Source of the DNA: Paraburkholderia caledonica NBRC 102488
GTDB lineage: Bacteria; Pseudomonadota; Gammaproteobacteria; Burkholderiales; Burkholderiaceae
Assembly (NCBI RefSeq): GCF_000685095.1
Contig: NZ_BAYE01000002.1
Span: forward strand, 248,001 to 312,000
Direction: 5' to 3'
DNA length: 64,000 nucleotides
The notes beneath the pieces were generated by a model. The model had not been told where the DNA came from and searched no databases. It saw only the letters and a list, made by a program, of their open reading frames with translations. Positions 44,666 to 53,775 of the stretch are shown here, piece by piece (position 1 is the first letter of the stretch; the number at the start of each line of letters is the position of its first letter). The position numbers were made by a program, and so were the translations under genes.

Positions 44666-44885
44666 AACGAAAGCCCTGAATGGATGGTTGTACGTGGGCA
44701 AGGCCCGGTGCGCAGGATACCCCAACTCGGCCCCGGCTCCGCTTGCTTCGCCCGCCGTTGCAAGTCGCGAGCCAGCACGCATTTACGTCACCAGTACAAC
44801 AATGTGTTCTCGCTCCCCCGCCTATTCAGTCTCCATTGACCTGCCTACTATTCGCACTCACTTCCACGACGCATGACCGACGCGT

Positions 44886-45446
44886 ATGAACGACATATCC
44901 CGCCGCACTGATACAGGCCGTTACCACGGCGCCGCAATCGCTCTGCACTGGCTGATCGCCGTGCTGATCGTCGGCGGCTTTTATCTGGGCTGGATCATGA
45001 CGGACATTCCCGGCTTCACGCCGACGAAACTCAAGTATTTCTCATGGCACAAATGGATCGGCGTCACCGTATTGATGCTCGCCGTAGCGCGCGTTTTGTG
45101 GCGAGCGACGCATCGCGCACCGGCTCTGGATAGCGCAACGCCCGCGTGGCAAAAGGCGGCGGCGCACGTCGTACACGGCCTGCTGTATCTGCTGATGCTG
45201 GCGATTCCGGTGTCGGGCTACCTCTACAGTTCGGCGGCGGGAATTCAGGTCGTGTATCTCGGCATCGTGCCGCTGCCGACCTTCATTGGCCCGGATCAGG
45301 CGCTCAAGGCGACGCTGCGCACGGTTCATGTGCTGCTCAATTACACGCTGCTCGCGCTAGTCGCCATGCATGTGCTGGCGGCGCTGAAGCATCAGTTTAT
45401 CGACCGCGACGGCCTGCTCGCGCGGATGATTCCGTTCCTCAGGTAA
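44886..45446 (+). CDS. Cytochrome b561
   Basis: The product has 186 residues with four transmembrane helices and the b561 pattern RYHGAAIALHWLIAVLIVGG, SWHKWIGVTVLMLAVAR, HGLLYLLMLAIPVSGYLYS and TVHVLLNYTLLALVAMH. The conserved His residues bind two b haems. It moves electrons in the inner membrane, probably from quinol or superoxide to a periplasmic partner. The next two genes encode YceI proteins, the usual neighbours of this family (yceJ-yceI in E. coli). Confidence 0.92.
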   Translation: MNDISRRTDTGRYHGAAIALHWLIAVLIVGGFYLGWIMTDIPGFTPTKLKYFSWHKWIGVTVLMLAVARVLWRATHRAPALDSATPAWQKAAAHVVHGLLYLLMLAIPVSGYLYSSAAGIQVVYLGIVPLPTFIGPDQALKATLRTVHVLLNYTLLALVAMHVLAALKHQFIDRDGLLARMIPFLR

Positions 45447-45540
45447 CACTCATTGGCGCCCATTCGCTACAGCCTGTTGGCAATCAAATTCCCCGCTGTG
45501 TGCAATGGATGCGCACGGGTTCGATAGGATGCGTATCACC

Positions 45541-46104
45541 ATGAAAAACACACTCCATCACTCCATTCTCGCCGGCGTCGCCGCCCTTTCTCTGTTCGGT
45601 GCGGGCCTCGCGCACGCCGACGTCGACACGAGCAAAAGCACCGTCATTGCCACGACGAAGCAGATGAACGTGCCCGTCGACGGCAAGTTCAGGAAGTTTT
45701 CGGCGCAACTGTCGTTCGATCCGGCGAAGCCGACCGCAGGAAGCGCGAACGTGTCGATCGACACCGGCAGCTACGATCTCGGCGCGGACGACTACAACAA
45801 GCAGGCGCAAGGCAAGGAATGGTTCGACAGCGCCACGTATCCGGCCGCGACGTTTGTTTCCAGCGCTATCGCGCCGGCGGGCGGCAATCAGTACAAGATC
45901 ACCGGCAAGCTGACCATCAAGGGCAAATCGCAGACCGTGGTGGTGCCCGTCACTATTGCAAGCCAGGGCCCGACGCAGACGTTCGACGGCTCGCTGCCGA
46001 TCAAACGCTCGCAATACGACGTCGGCACTGGCGAATGGAAGGACACGTCGGTCGTAGCCGACGAAGTCGTCATCAAATTTCACCTCGTCGCTTCGAAGAA
46101 GTGA
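45541..46104 (+). CDS. YceI family periplasmic lipid-binding protein (first copy)
   Basis: The product has 187 residues from ATG 45541. A signal peptide ends near AHA (residues 1-25). The YceI beta-barrel is recognised from VDGKFRKFSAQLSFDPAKP, KEWFDSATYPAATFVSS and GKLTIKGKSQTVVVPV. YceI proteins hold isoprenoid-like lipids or quinones in the periplasm. It is about 95 bases after cytochrome b561 and just before a second YceI gene. Confidence 0.9.
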   Translation: MKNTLHHSILAGVAALSLFGAGLAHADVDTSKSTVIATTKQMNVPVDGKFRKFSAQLSFDPAKPTAGSANVSIDTGSYDLGADDYNKQAQGKEWFDSATYPAATFVSSAIAPAGGNQYKITGKLTIKGKSQTVVVPVTIASQGPTQTFDGSLPIKRSQYDVGTGEWKDTSVVADEVVIKFHLVASKK

Positions 46105-46165
46105 TTAGAAAAACCGAAGTAAAAACCGCCAGCCTCATAGCACTTTTCGAAACCTGGAGAACATC

Positions 46166-46744
46166 TTGAAGAAACAATTACTGCTCGCCGCCGGCGCGCT
46201 CGCCACCGCATTGTCGTTCAACGCAATGGCCGCCGACACTTACCAGCTCGATCCGACCCACACGTACCCGAGCTTCGAAACCGATCACTTCGGCGGCGTG
46301 TCGATCTGGCGCGGCAAGTTCAAGAAGAGCAGCGGCACCGTTGTGCTCGACCGCGCGGCAAAGACCGGCACGGTCGACGTGACGATCGACATGAGCTCGG
46401 TGGATATCGGCAATGACAAGCTCGATTCCGAACTGGTCGGCGACAAGTTCTTCGACGTCGCGACGTACCCGAGAGCGACCTACAAGGGCACGCAAATCCG
46501 CTTCGACGGCGACAAGCCTGTTGAAGTGATCGGCACGCTGACCATGCATGGCGTGACCAAACCGGTCAACCTGAAGATCGAATCGTTCAAGTGCTTCGTG
46601 AACCCGATGCTCAAGCGCGAAGTGTGCGGCACCGAGTCCACCGCAACCTTCAATCGCGATGACTTCGGCGTCGACTTTGGCAAGACCTACGGCTTCAAGA
46701 TGCAGACCACGCTGCACATTCAGGCCGAAGGCATCAAGCAGTAA
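46166..46744 (+). CDS. YceI family periplasmic lipid-binding protein (second copy)
   Basis: The product has 192 residues. The start is TTG 46166, placed six bases after CTGGAGA; no ATG lies nearer the signal peptide ([18 protein letters not shown]). The mature part has [18 protein letters not shown] and [18 protein letters not shown], and [14 protein letters not shown], as in YceI. Two Cys (residues about 139 and 148) could form a disulfide and are not in the first copy. It is likely cotranscribed with cytochrome b561 and the first YceI gene. Confidence 0.92.
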   Translation: MKKQLLLAAGALATALSFNAMAADTYQLDPTHTYPSFETDHFGGVSIWRGKFKKSSGTVVLDRAAKTGTVDVTIDMSSVDIGNDKLDSELVGDKFFDVATYPRATYKGTQIRFDGDKPVEVIGTLTMHGVTKPVNLKIESFKCFVNPMLKREVCGTESTATFNRDDFGVDFGKTYGFKMQTTLHIQAEGIKQ

Positions 46745-46814
46745 AGTCACGGCGGGCGCTGCCAGGCGCCTGCCCGCACGCTCTCGGAGCGCGTGCATTC
46801 AGCCGCGCTTTCGC

Positions 46815-47367
46815 TTAAGCGCCCACGAGCGAGCGGAAGGCGTCGACGGTCTCAGTGTAAGTTCCCGTTTTTCCGTTCGACGTGACCGTGATGGTCACGC
46901 TCGACTCGTCTTTCGGCGCGATGGTCTCCACTGTGTCGTTCGTCGACAACTGGATCACGCCGCCAGTGACCTTGCCGCTGTTCTCACCTGGAAGCATTGC
47001 AGTCGCCAGCGCCCCAACTGCCTGTGCCCTTGTGTTTGAGCGCAATGGTGAGCGTGCTTCCTCTGTTCGCCGTAATCATCTGTCCGTAACTGACGGTCGG
47101 GATGAACTGGATATCCGGTGCGACCGCGACAGGGGGATTGCGTGACCCATCGATCGTCAGGTCAAGTTGCACGGTGACGGTGTCGATATCGACATCTCCG
47201 TCCCGCTTGCGCGCCGCCTCCTGCTTCCTGAAGTTGCACAATCCGTCGAGGACCTGTTCAAGGGCAGTCGGGATATCGACTGACTTGCCAGGAGGAATCG
47301 GCGGCGTATTGCAGCCCGCGAGCAGCAAGGGAAAAACGAAAACAGGCAGACAGCGGTGGGCACGCAT
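46815..47367 (-). pseudogene. Secreted lipoprotein gene with an apparent frameshift
   Basis: Translation from ATG 47367 (after AAGGAG) gives a lipoprotein signal (CLPVFVFPLLLAGC) and a domain with VDIPTALEQVLDGL and VTVQLDLTIDGSRNPPV, somewhat like the trypsin-co-occurring domain 2 family. That frame ends at 46984 in an unrelated tail. A second frame covers 46815-47045 and continues as GKVTGGVIQLSTNDTVETIA up to FRSLVGA. Removing one base from the GGGG run (plus-strand CCCC at 47012-47015) joins both frames into one about 183-residue protein. A sequencing error, a recent mutation or programmed shifting would all explain it. Confidence 0.6.
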
Positions 47368-47519
47368 CAGCATCTCCTTTTCCGATCGGTATGACGAACG
47401 GCATATTGCGTCGCCACGTATTAGATACGGTCCTTCCCGGTAATCAGGCGCCGCCAGCATGACCGGGCAACGAAGCTCCCGCCCCTGAACGGATGTGACC
47501 GCCGCACGCCGCAGGCGAA

Positions 47520-48572
47520 CTAGAAACTCACCGCAAATCCGAACGACACGCCATGCACGTTGTGTCCGAACACATATCGGACTAAGGCGCGCGTCCTGGT
47601 GATGATGACCGGATACCGGCTGCTGTCGAGTTCGAGGCCAACGCCCAACGAGGTGAGGTCGTTGAACCCCAGCACCCCCGCGCTTTCGCCGAAATAATGT
47701 GAGTAAGCCGCTTCGAGCACATAGCGGACTGGCCGGTCCAACGCATGCCATCCGGTAGGCGCGCGCCAGCGAGTCCACAGGCTGACTTGCTGCGCCATGG
47801 ATGAACCCTGCACTGCCTGGGAAGAACCGCCGAAGCTGCGCAGATAAATGTCCGTGGCCCGCAACTCAGCGTCGATTTCGTAGTTGTCACGGTAGCGCTC
47901 ATAGTCGAGCATCAGCGAGCCGCCATAGCCATACGCGTCCAGCGAACCGTTCTCGAGAAACTGGAGGTTGGCATCGGTGGCGCGATTGAAGATCGTTTGC
48001 CCCACCTTCAAATCGCTGGACACGCGCCCTAGCGTTCCGTTAAGGATCGGACGAAACACCAGTTCATTCGTGATCCGGAAATCCCATCCAATGCCGACTG
48101 TCCCACTGAACGTGTTCCATTTCGTCGGCACCGGACGCTGTACCGAGCCGTCGGACGCGACGAAAACCGGATCGTAGCGACTGTAGGCGAGCGTGCCCTC
48201 CAGATACAAAGGAAACGACCGGCTCAACGCGAACCCGCCGCCAAACTGTGTCTGGCCGAAGCTGGGATTGCCGGTAGTGCCGCTATTGACCGACAGGTTA
48301 CTGGTCGTGACGTCCGGAACGGTCGTATAACTCATGACGGCGAGCACGGCGTCCGCGTGCTGTTTCACGTTGCCCCCAACCACAGCGGGTCCCGACGAGC
48401 GGCCCGGAAGGTCCTGCGCGAACGAAAGGCAAGGCAGAACGCTAAAGGCTATGGCTGCACATGCCAACGACGCCCGGCGTCGCCAATGGAGCCGCAGTAC
48501 ATATATCGCCCGATCGACTGAAAGTCTGTCCGCGCCCAGTACGAACCAGCACACAGCGTACAGAACGCACAT
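47520..48572 (-). CDS. Outer-membrane beta-barrel protein, autotransporter-barrel-like
   Basis: The product has about 350 residues from ATG 48572, after CAGGAG. The N-terminus is long, with a weakly hydrophobic stretch and then a better signal peptide (RRRASLACAAIAFSVLPCLSFAQ region), so the real start may be later. The rest alternates short strands and ends RALVRYVFGHNVHGVSFGFAVSF, with the terminal aromatic expected for BAM-inserted barrels. There is no passenger domain. Its role is unknown. The lipoprotein and the secreted protein on either side are on the same strand. Confidence 0.75.
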   Translation of the reverse strand: MCVLYAVCWFVLGADRLSVDRAIYVLRLHWRRRASLACAAIAFSVLPCLSFAQDLPGRSSGPAVVGGNVKQHADAVLAVMSYTTVPDVTTSNLSVNSGTTGNPSFGQTQFGGGFALSRSFPLYLEGTLAYSRYDPVFVASDGSVQRPVPTKWNTFSGTVGIGWDFRITNELVFRPILNGTLGRVSSDLKVGQTIFNRATDANLQFLENGSLDAYGYGGSLMLDYERYRDNYEIDAELRATDIYLRSFGGSSQAVQGSSMAQQVSLWTRWRAPTGWHALDRPVRYVLEAAYSHYFGESAGVLGFNDLTSLGVGLELDSSRYPVIITRTRALVRYVFGHNVHGVSFGFAVSF

Positions 48573-48761
48573 TGCACACTCCTGTATGTTGGGCCATTGC
48601 TTCCTGGTTCCGAAACACACGCCTCGTGCGGCGTGTGACGTTTTCCTTATTTCTTCGAGCACCCAAAGGCGGCGGGCGCATGTCGAATTCAGAATAGACA
48701 AAATACGCCGACGTGGCGGGAATATCGCCGCCGTGCAGCGCCCACTGGTTCAAACGCTCCA

Positions 48762-49619
48762 TCACGGCATTGTCGTGCCCGGCGGGCTAGCCGAAGCGGG
48801 AAAGGGCATCTGTGCAGGCCGTCGATCGACGGGATCCGCCAGCGATGCCGCAGGCGGTCCGATGAACACTGGCAGTAGAACGACATCGCGCTCGGCAGCC
48901 GGCATTCTCGCGAGAGCATGCAGCGTCACTCTTGTCATCCAGCAGACATCGGCCGGGGTTGCAGTGGAAGGATTTGCTGTATATGCCATATACCGATCGA
49001 CATTGGCTGGATCGCCGCCTAGTTCGATGACCACTGCACGAGACATTGCCTCGGAGGCTGCCGCGTATTCTTCCCGCGTCGGCACGCGTACCGGCGCCGC
49101 GGAACCGCTGCTCACCATGATCTTGTACATAAGATCGAGGTAAAGCTCCGCTTGGGCGTCGGACATCTGCGCGATCGTGACGCGGTTCATTATCGTTACC
49201 ATGTCGACGAGCCCAAAACAATTGACCGGGACCAGCTCGTCGAGCACACCGGTGAGCAGCACGAGGTAGCGCGATCGGTCGGCCGGCGTGAGGCGAGCAA
49301 GGCCGCTCGACATGGTGGCTTCACGTTGTTCCGGATCGAGCAGCACATGAACGAGCGCCGGTGCGCCGCCTGGCACGCGCGCAGCGATAACGGGGTCGCG
49401 CATTACCTTGTCGAACCACTCGAAGATGATGCGGGCTTTGGTCGAACCCTGGCTGATCCCGTACTGCCGCAGGATTTCATCGATATCGACGGCGCCGCGT
49501 TGGCGCAAAGCCGACCCGGCTGCACCAGCGTCCGGCGACTCATCGTGGAAGTCCAGATGAACCGCCGCATTCGCGCTCAACGAGATGAGGAGCGTGAACC
49601 ATACAGTCAGCCGCAGCAT
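48762..49619 (-). CDS. Secreted hypothetical protein
   Basis: The product has 285 residues from ATG 49619, after CGGAGAG. The first 19 residues form a signal peptide (LRLTVWFTLLISLSANAA). The mature part is mostly helical, with two Cys in conserved-looking contexts (PVNCFGLVDMVT and ADVCWMTRVTL) that may pair. The C-terminus is Pro/Ala-rich. I recognise no family. Longer in-frame readings upstream are encoded by a 13-bp tandem repeat and are unlikely to be protein. Confidence 0.65.
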   Translation of the reverse strand: MLRLTVWFTLLISLSANAAVHLDFHDESPDAGAAGSALRQRGAVDIDEILRQYGISQGSTKARIIFEWFDKVMRDPVIAARVPGGAPALVHVLLDPEQREATMSSGLARLTPADRSRYLVLLTGVLDELVPVNCFGLVDMVTIMNRVTIAQMSDAQAELYLDLMYKIMVSSGSAAPVRVPTREEYAAASEAMSRAVVIELGGDPANVDRYMAYTANPSTATPADVCWMTRVTLHALARMPAAERDVVLLPVFIGPPAASLADPVDRRPAQMPFPASASPPGTTMP

Positions 49620-49760
49620 CTCTCTCTCCGCAATAGCGACAGGCGCAGGGCTCGCGATACGTTTCCACATACATCCGGTCTTTTCTGCATGGGCACGTTG
49701 AGCGGCATGAAGACCGACGCTGCGAAGCTCGCCGCCCAGTGACTCGATATACGGCCTCTT

Positions 49761-49810
49761 CTTCTCGTGCTTGCTTCTCGTGCTTGCTTCTCGTGCTTGC
49801 TTCTCGTGCA
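49761..49810. repeat. 13-bp tandem repeat, 3.8 copies
   Basis: CTTCTCGTGCTTG repeats exactly at 49761-49773, 49774-49786 and 49787-49799, followed by a partial copy to 49810. It lies between the secreted-protein gene and ackA, upstream of the former. The unit length is not a multiple of three, so it is not selected as protein. Confidence 0.95.
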
Positions 49811-49824
49811 CCCTCTCCTTGTGC

Positions 49825-51006
49825 TCAGGTGCCGATCCGGGCGCGAGTGTGACGGGCGATCATCAGTTCCTCATTGGTCGGGACGACCCACACGCCGACC
49901 CGGCTCGCGGGCGTACTGATGCATGAACCGTTCGCCTGGTTCGCGCCGTGATCGATATCGATACCGCACCACTGCGCGTGTTCGCCGATACGCTGCCGAA
50001 CCTGCGTCGCATGCTCTCCGATGCCTGCCGTGAACACCAATGCATCGATGCCCTTGAGGGCCGCGATCAGCGACCCGAGCTCGCGGCAGATCCGATATAC
50101 ATAAAGTTCGACGGCGAAGCGGGCACGAGGATCGTCGCTCGCGAGGAGCACGCGCATGTCGCCGGAAATGCCGGAAACGCCGAGCAAACCCGACTGGGAG
50201 TACAGCAGGTTTTCCACTTCACGCGTGGTCATGTTCAGTTCGTCAAGCAGATACAGGATTACGCCAGGGTCCAGGTTACCCGAGCGCGTGCCCATCATCA
50301 GGCCGTCGAGCGCCGTGAAACCCATCGTGGTCGCGACACTGCGGCATGCCGAGAGCGCACACAGGCTCGCCCCATTGCCGAGATGCGCGACCACCGTGCG
50401 GCCGGCCGCGGCTGCCGGCGAGATCTCCGGCAGCTTGCTGGCGATGTACTCATACGACAGTCCGTGAAAGCCATAGCGGCGTACTCCGCGTTCGGTAACT
50501 GCAGCGAGCAGCGCGAAGGCCTTCGCCTGTTCGGGCTGCGTCGCGTGAAAGGCCGTGTCGAAACAGGCGATTTGCGGCAGCGCCGGATTGCGTTCCGCGA
50601 TGATCGCGATCGGCTTCAGGTTATGTGGCTGGTGCAGCGGCGCAAGCGGCGTCAGCGTGTGCAGTTCCGCGAGCACGCTGGCGTCGATCAGCACCGGTGC
50701 GATGAAACGCGCGCCGCCGTGCACGACGCGATGCCCGACCGCCGTGAGGCGATTGCCTTCGCGATGCCCGCGCAAAAAATCGGCGATATACGCAATCGCC
50801 CCGGCGTGGTCCAGGCTCGCGCCGTCGCCCCACGCGTGAGCGCCGGCCTGCGCGCCGGCCGCATCGAAGGCGGCGAAGTGCGGTGAACTGAACAGCCCGT
50901 CGATCTGCCCTCGCAGCACACAGGCGAGCTCGGCGGTTTGCGCATCGAAGGCGCTGAACTTGATGCTCGACGATCCAGCGTTGAGTACCAGGATGACGTC
51001 GGCCAT
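49825..51006 (-). CDS. ackA: Acetate kinase
   Basis: The product has 393 residues and starts MADVILVLNAGSSSIKFSAF, the AckA phosphate-binding start. Further motifs are HRVVHGGARF, HLGNGASLCA, FTALDGLMMGTRSGNLDPG and VFTAGIGEHA. It makes ATP from acetyl phosphate (or propionyl phosphate) in the cytosol. It lies 3 bases after the stop of the phosphotransacetylase gene, so both are one operon. Together they would turn acetyl-CoA into acetate and ATP under oxygen limitation or overflow. Confidence 0.96.
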   Translation of the reverse strand: MADVILVLNAGSSSIKFSAFDAQTAELACVLRGQIDGLFSSPHFAAFDAAGAQAGAHAWGDGASLDHAGAIAYIADFLRGHREGNRLTAVGHRVVHGGARFIAPVLIDASVLAELHTLTPLAPLHQPHNLKPIAIIAERNPALPQIACFDTAFHATQPEQAKAFALLAAVTERGVRRYGFHGLSYEYIASKLPEISPAAAAGRTVVAHLGNGASLCALSACRSVATTMGFTALDGLMMGTRSGNLDPGVILYLLDELNMTTREVENLLYSQSGLLGVSGISGDMRVLLASDDPRARFAVELYVYRICRELGSLIAALKGIDALVFTAGIGEHATQVRQRIGEHAQWCGIDIDHGANQANGSCISTPASRVGVWVVPTNEELMIARHTRARIGT

Positions 51007-51009
51007 GAT

Positions 51010-51957
51010 CTACACCACCAGCCGATCTTCGCGGCCCTTGCTCGCCACCAGCGACGCGACCGCGCACGACGCGAGCCGCGTGATGATCGAATCGGCGCGG
51101 CTCGTCAGGATGATCGGCACGCGCGCGCCGAGAACGATGCCCGCCGCGTCCGCGCCGGCCAGAAACGAAAGGCTTTTTGCCAGCATGTTGCCGGCTTCGA
51201 GATTGGGCACCAACAGAACATTGGCGCGCCCCGCCACCGGCGAATCGATCTTCTTCATGCGCGCCGCTTCGAGGTCGATCGCGTTGTCGAGAGCGAGCGG
51301 CCCGTCGACGAGCGCACCTGTAATCTGATGACGATCGACCATCTTGCAGAGCGCCGCTGCTTCGATCGTCGACGGGACTTTCGGGTTCACGATCTCCATT
51401 GCCGAAAGAATCGCAACCCGCACTTCGTCTACGCGAAGCGCATGGCCGAGATCAATTGCGTTTTGCAGTATGTCGGCTTTCTCCGCGAGTGTCGGTGCTA
51501 TGTTGATTGCAGCATCGGTGATGATCAGCGCATCTGCGTGCCCCGGCACGTCCATCACGAAGCAGTGGCTCACACGCCGTTCGGTGCGCAAGCCACCCTC
51601 GCGGCGGACGACGGCGGCCATCAGCTCGTCGGTGTGAAGGCTGCCCTTCATGATCGCCTCGGCCTTGCCTTCGCGCACCAGTTCGACCGCTTTCGCCGCC
51701 GCCGCGTGACTGTGCGGCACGTCGATCAACGGATAGTCGGCAATCTGCAGCCCGCATTCTTCGGCGACGGCGCCGATGCGCTCGCGCGGTCCTACGAGAA
51801 GCGGCGCAATTAGCCCCATCTGCGCCGCCTCCACGGCGCCTTCGAGCGATGCGCGATCGCATGGATGCGCCACGGCAGTCGTTAGCGGCGGCTGGCTTTG
51901 GCAAAACGCGATAAGCCGTTGATACTTCTCGTGCGTACGCTCCACGATTCCTCCCAT
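51010..51957 (-). CDS. Phosphate acetyl/butyryltransferase
   Basis: The product has about 315 residues from ATG 51957. Motifs of the PTA/PTB family are GLIAPLLVGPRERIGAV, AIMKGSLHTDELMAA, RVSHCFVMDVPGHADALII, DAAINIAPTLAEKADIL and ARVPIILTSRADS. The size and sequence are of the short PTB-like type, not the large E. coli Pta with its P-loop domain. It transfers an acyl group from CoA to phosphate for the kinase downstream; acetyl is likely given the acetate kinase, though butyryl cannot be excluded. Confidence 0.9.
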   Translation of the reverse strand: MGGIVERTHEKYQRLIAFCQSQPPLTTAVAHPCDRASLEGAVEAAQMGLIAPLLVGPRERIGAVAEECGLQIADYPLIDVPHSHAAAAKAVELVREGKAEAIMKGSLHTDELMAAVVRREGGLRTERRVSHCFVMDVPGHADALIITDAAINIAPTLAEKADILQNAIDLGHALRVDEVRVAILSAMEIVNPKVPSTIEAAALCKMVDRHQITGALVDGPLALDNAIDLEAARMKKIDSPVAGRANVLLVPNLEAGNMLAKSLSFLAGADAAGIVLGARVPIILTSRADSIITRLASCAVASLVASKGREDRLVV

Positions 51958-52111
51958 GCATTGCGACAGTCGTTGTGCCGCGCGCGGCGACGCCGGCAAC
52001 GCTGGTCATAGCCTGTGCATAACGACTATCGCCGCCGCGCGGAGCCACGGCAATAGGACTTTGGACCGATCTCCCGCAGTTTGACTTCGCGAGCCGCGAG
52101 TCGATTGACGC

Positions 52112-52261
52112 CTAGAACCGTCCGCGCCGGGTGTTGTCGTACATAGGATCCGGTGCCTTCTGCGTTTGCCGCAAAATGCCTGCGTCGTCGAAATAGAAGT
52201 GGAAGATCATGTGATTGATATTGTTCTCCAGATAGCGATATGACCACACATCGCGCTGCAT
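52112..52261 (-). pseudogene. BamE-like C-terminal remnant
   Basis: The last 49 codons of a longer frame read QRDVWSYRYLENNINHMIFH and FDDAGILRQTQKAPDP, matching the end of BamE/SmpA-OmlA-fold lipoproteins (W-x-Y-R then FD-x-G-x-x-R). The part upstream in the same frame has no signal, lipobox or LPPGM-type motif, and neither do other frames I read. It looks like a decayed copy whose 5' half is gone. A short functional protein from ATG 52261 cannot be excluded. Confidence 0.5.
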
Positions 52262-52511
52262 TCTCTGGAAGCGCGCGGTTTCGAATTGTCTGTCGTTCTT
52301 TTTCCGTGCAGCGTCAGCACCGCAGCGACCACGCGGTTTGAAGCACGACGTTTTTCCCACAACCGTCACAGCAAAGCTGCAGGGCCCTGAGTCGACGCAA
52401 CGCCCGCTTACCGCACTAGCAGGCTCCTCGTTGACACGAAATCCGGCAGCGGTCGGACCGCCGTCGGGATTCGAAAGAATTCGGCGGACGAGGCATGATC
52501 CGCCGCAACGG

Positions 52512-52871
52512 TTAGCGCCGTTCGCGGCGATTAGTGCTAGCGGCGATGCGCGCGACAACCGGAACGAGGCGAGGATTGAACATGGGGATTGAACTGGCGC
52601 GACCGCTCGCCCGCGCGACGATTGCATCGATGGTGACTCGTGCGACCGCGCGTTGCGCCCGTCTCGCGAACTGCTTCAGATGCCGGTTACTGACCGGATG
52701 CCTCGCCCATACCAACGCTGCGAACCAACCGATAACCGTCCATCCCAGCAGAATGTTCACCATAGTCACCGCGAACGCGTCCTCACGTTCCCTGGCGTCG
52801 GCAATCATTGCGGGTACCAGGTACAGCATCAGCGCGCCCACAAACAATGCACCTTCGACAATTTTCAACAT
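52512..52871 (-). CDS. Superinfection-immunity-like membrane protein
   Basis: The product has 119 residues from ATG 52871, after CGAGGTG. It has two to three membrane helices; VNILLGWTVIGWFAALVWA is the hallmark of the superinfection immunity (Imm-superinfect, T4 Imm-like) family. The C-terminal third is basic and Arg-rich. Chromosomal members are common and not shown to block phage; a role in envelope or phage exclusion is only suggested by the family name. No phage gene is near. Confidence 0.75.
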   Translation of the reverse strand: MLKIVEGALFVGALMLYLVPAMIADAREREDAFAVTMVNILLGWTVIGWFAALVWARHPVSNRHLKQFARRAQRAVARVTIDAIVARASGRASSIPMFNPRLVPVVARIAASTNRRERR

Positions 52872-52914
52872 TTCGACACCTCGTGGCAGCTTCGCTTAGC
52901 AGACGGCTTTCAGA

Positions 52915-53190
52915 TTAATGGCCTGAGTACACACGACCGACAGAGTCGACGGCTTGACGGCCGCCGGATTCCGAAGAGGACGCAGCTACGCCGCCATACG
53001 AATCATTGACGGAACCGGCCGCACTGTTGCGTTCTGCTGCAACGGTCTGGGCACTTGGGCCCCGTTGCGAAGCAGGCGCCCCCACTGAAGGGCGGTAGGA
53101 AGGCGCGGGCCCGTAGCCGCTGGCAAAGACGGGAGCGGCAAACGAAGTAGTGACGGCGACGAGCACAGCTGCAAGAAGTTTGCTTTTCAT
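52915..53190 (-). CDS. Small secreted protein (91 aa)
   Basis: ATG 53190 opens a good signal peptide (KSKLLAAVLVAVTTSFAAPVFA). The mature part is low-complexity, rich in Gly, Ser, Tyr and Pro (SGYGPAPSYRPSVGAPASQ). It resembles the small periplasmic proteins abundant in Burkholderia and annotated DUF4148 or hypothetical. Function is unknown. It lies 43 bases upstream of the superinfection-immunity-like gene's start region on the same strand's downstream side, but independent expression is likely. Confidence 0.65.
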   Translation of the reverse strand: MKSKLLAAVLVAVTTSFAAPVFASGYGPAPSYRPSVGAPASQRGPSAQTVAAERNSAAGSVNDSYGGVAASSSESGGRQAVDSVGRVYSGH

Positions 53191-53526
53191 GATGACTCTC
53201 CGATGCGATTCTGAGGCAGCGCGAATCGGTGAGACACGCGCCGTTGACAAGAGTCAGTGTAGACGGCGCCTATCCTTTTTCTATGCCCATAGCGTGAAAT
53301 CACAATTGCTGCAGACCGAACAATGCCTCGCTGCAAGGCCATGGCGGATTCGCGGGCTTGCTGCGGTTGAATGGTTCGCATCGGTTAAGTCGAGAGACCT
53401 CCAATATCGGGGTCCCCGAAACATAGAAATGAAACAGGACTGAGCCATTGCGGCCAGCCACGTCGACCATGGTTTTGCGCGAGCACCTGGTGTTTCACCG
53501 TTTGCTCGCGCGCCGTCAGTGTATTG
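53191..53526. other. Intergenic region
   Basis: About 336 bases between two small secreted-protein genes on the minus strand. It should hold the promoter of the 53190 gene. I see no convincing gene, hairpin or repeat. Confidence 0.45.
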
Positions 53527-53775
53527 TCAGCTTCCGCCGAAGAACACGTTGCATTGCGGGTTCACTCTGCACGGCCGGGCATGTTTCGCGCCGCTTTGTA
53601 CCATCGTATCGGAGGTGCCACCGTACGCTTCCATCCCCGCACCGGGGTTGGAAACCTGAACCTGACCGCTGTCTTGCGGAGCGGTCTGAGGCGCCTGGGG
53701 CGTGCCTTGCGAATGCGCCAGCCCAGCGATCAAAAGCAGCCCGGCAACCGATCCAACCATCCGTGTTAATTTCAT
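53527..53775 (-). CDS. Small secreted protein (82 aa)
   Basis: ATG 53775 follows an excellent AGGAGG site. A signal peptide (MKLTRMVGSVAGLLLIAGLA, ending near HSQ) precedes a Gln/Pro/Gly-rich middle and a C-terminus with two Cys (ARPCRVNPQCNVFFGGS) that could form a disulfide. No family was recognised. The strong start and signal peptide support a real gene. Confidence 0.65.
   Translation of the reverse strand: MKLTRMVGSVAGLLLIAGLAHSQGTPQAPQTAPQDSGQVQVSNPGAGMEAYGGTSDTMVQSGAKHARPCRVNPQCNVFFGGS

Noticed and set aside
46747..46800. Paired G/C-rich inverted repeats after the second YceI gene as a terminator
   Set aside because: Hairpin arms (GCGGGC/GCCCGC and a bulged GCACG stem) exist but no T-run follows on the plus strand, so termination is unsupported.
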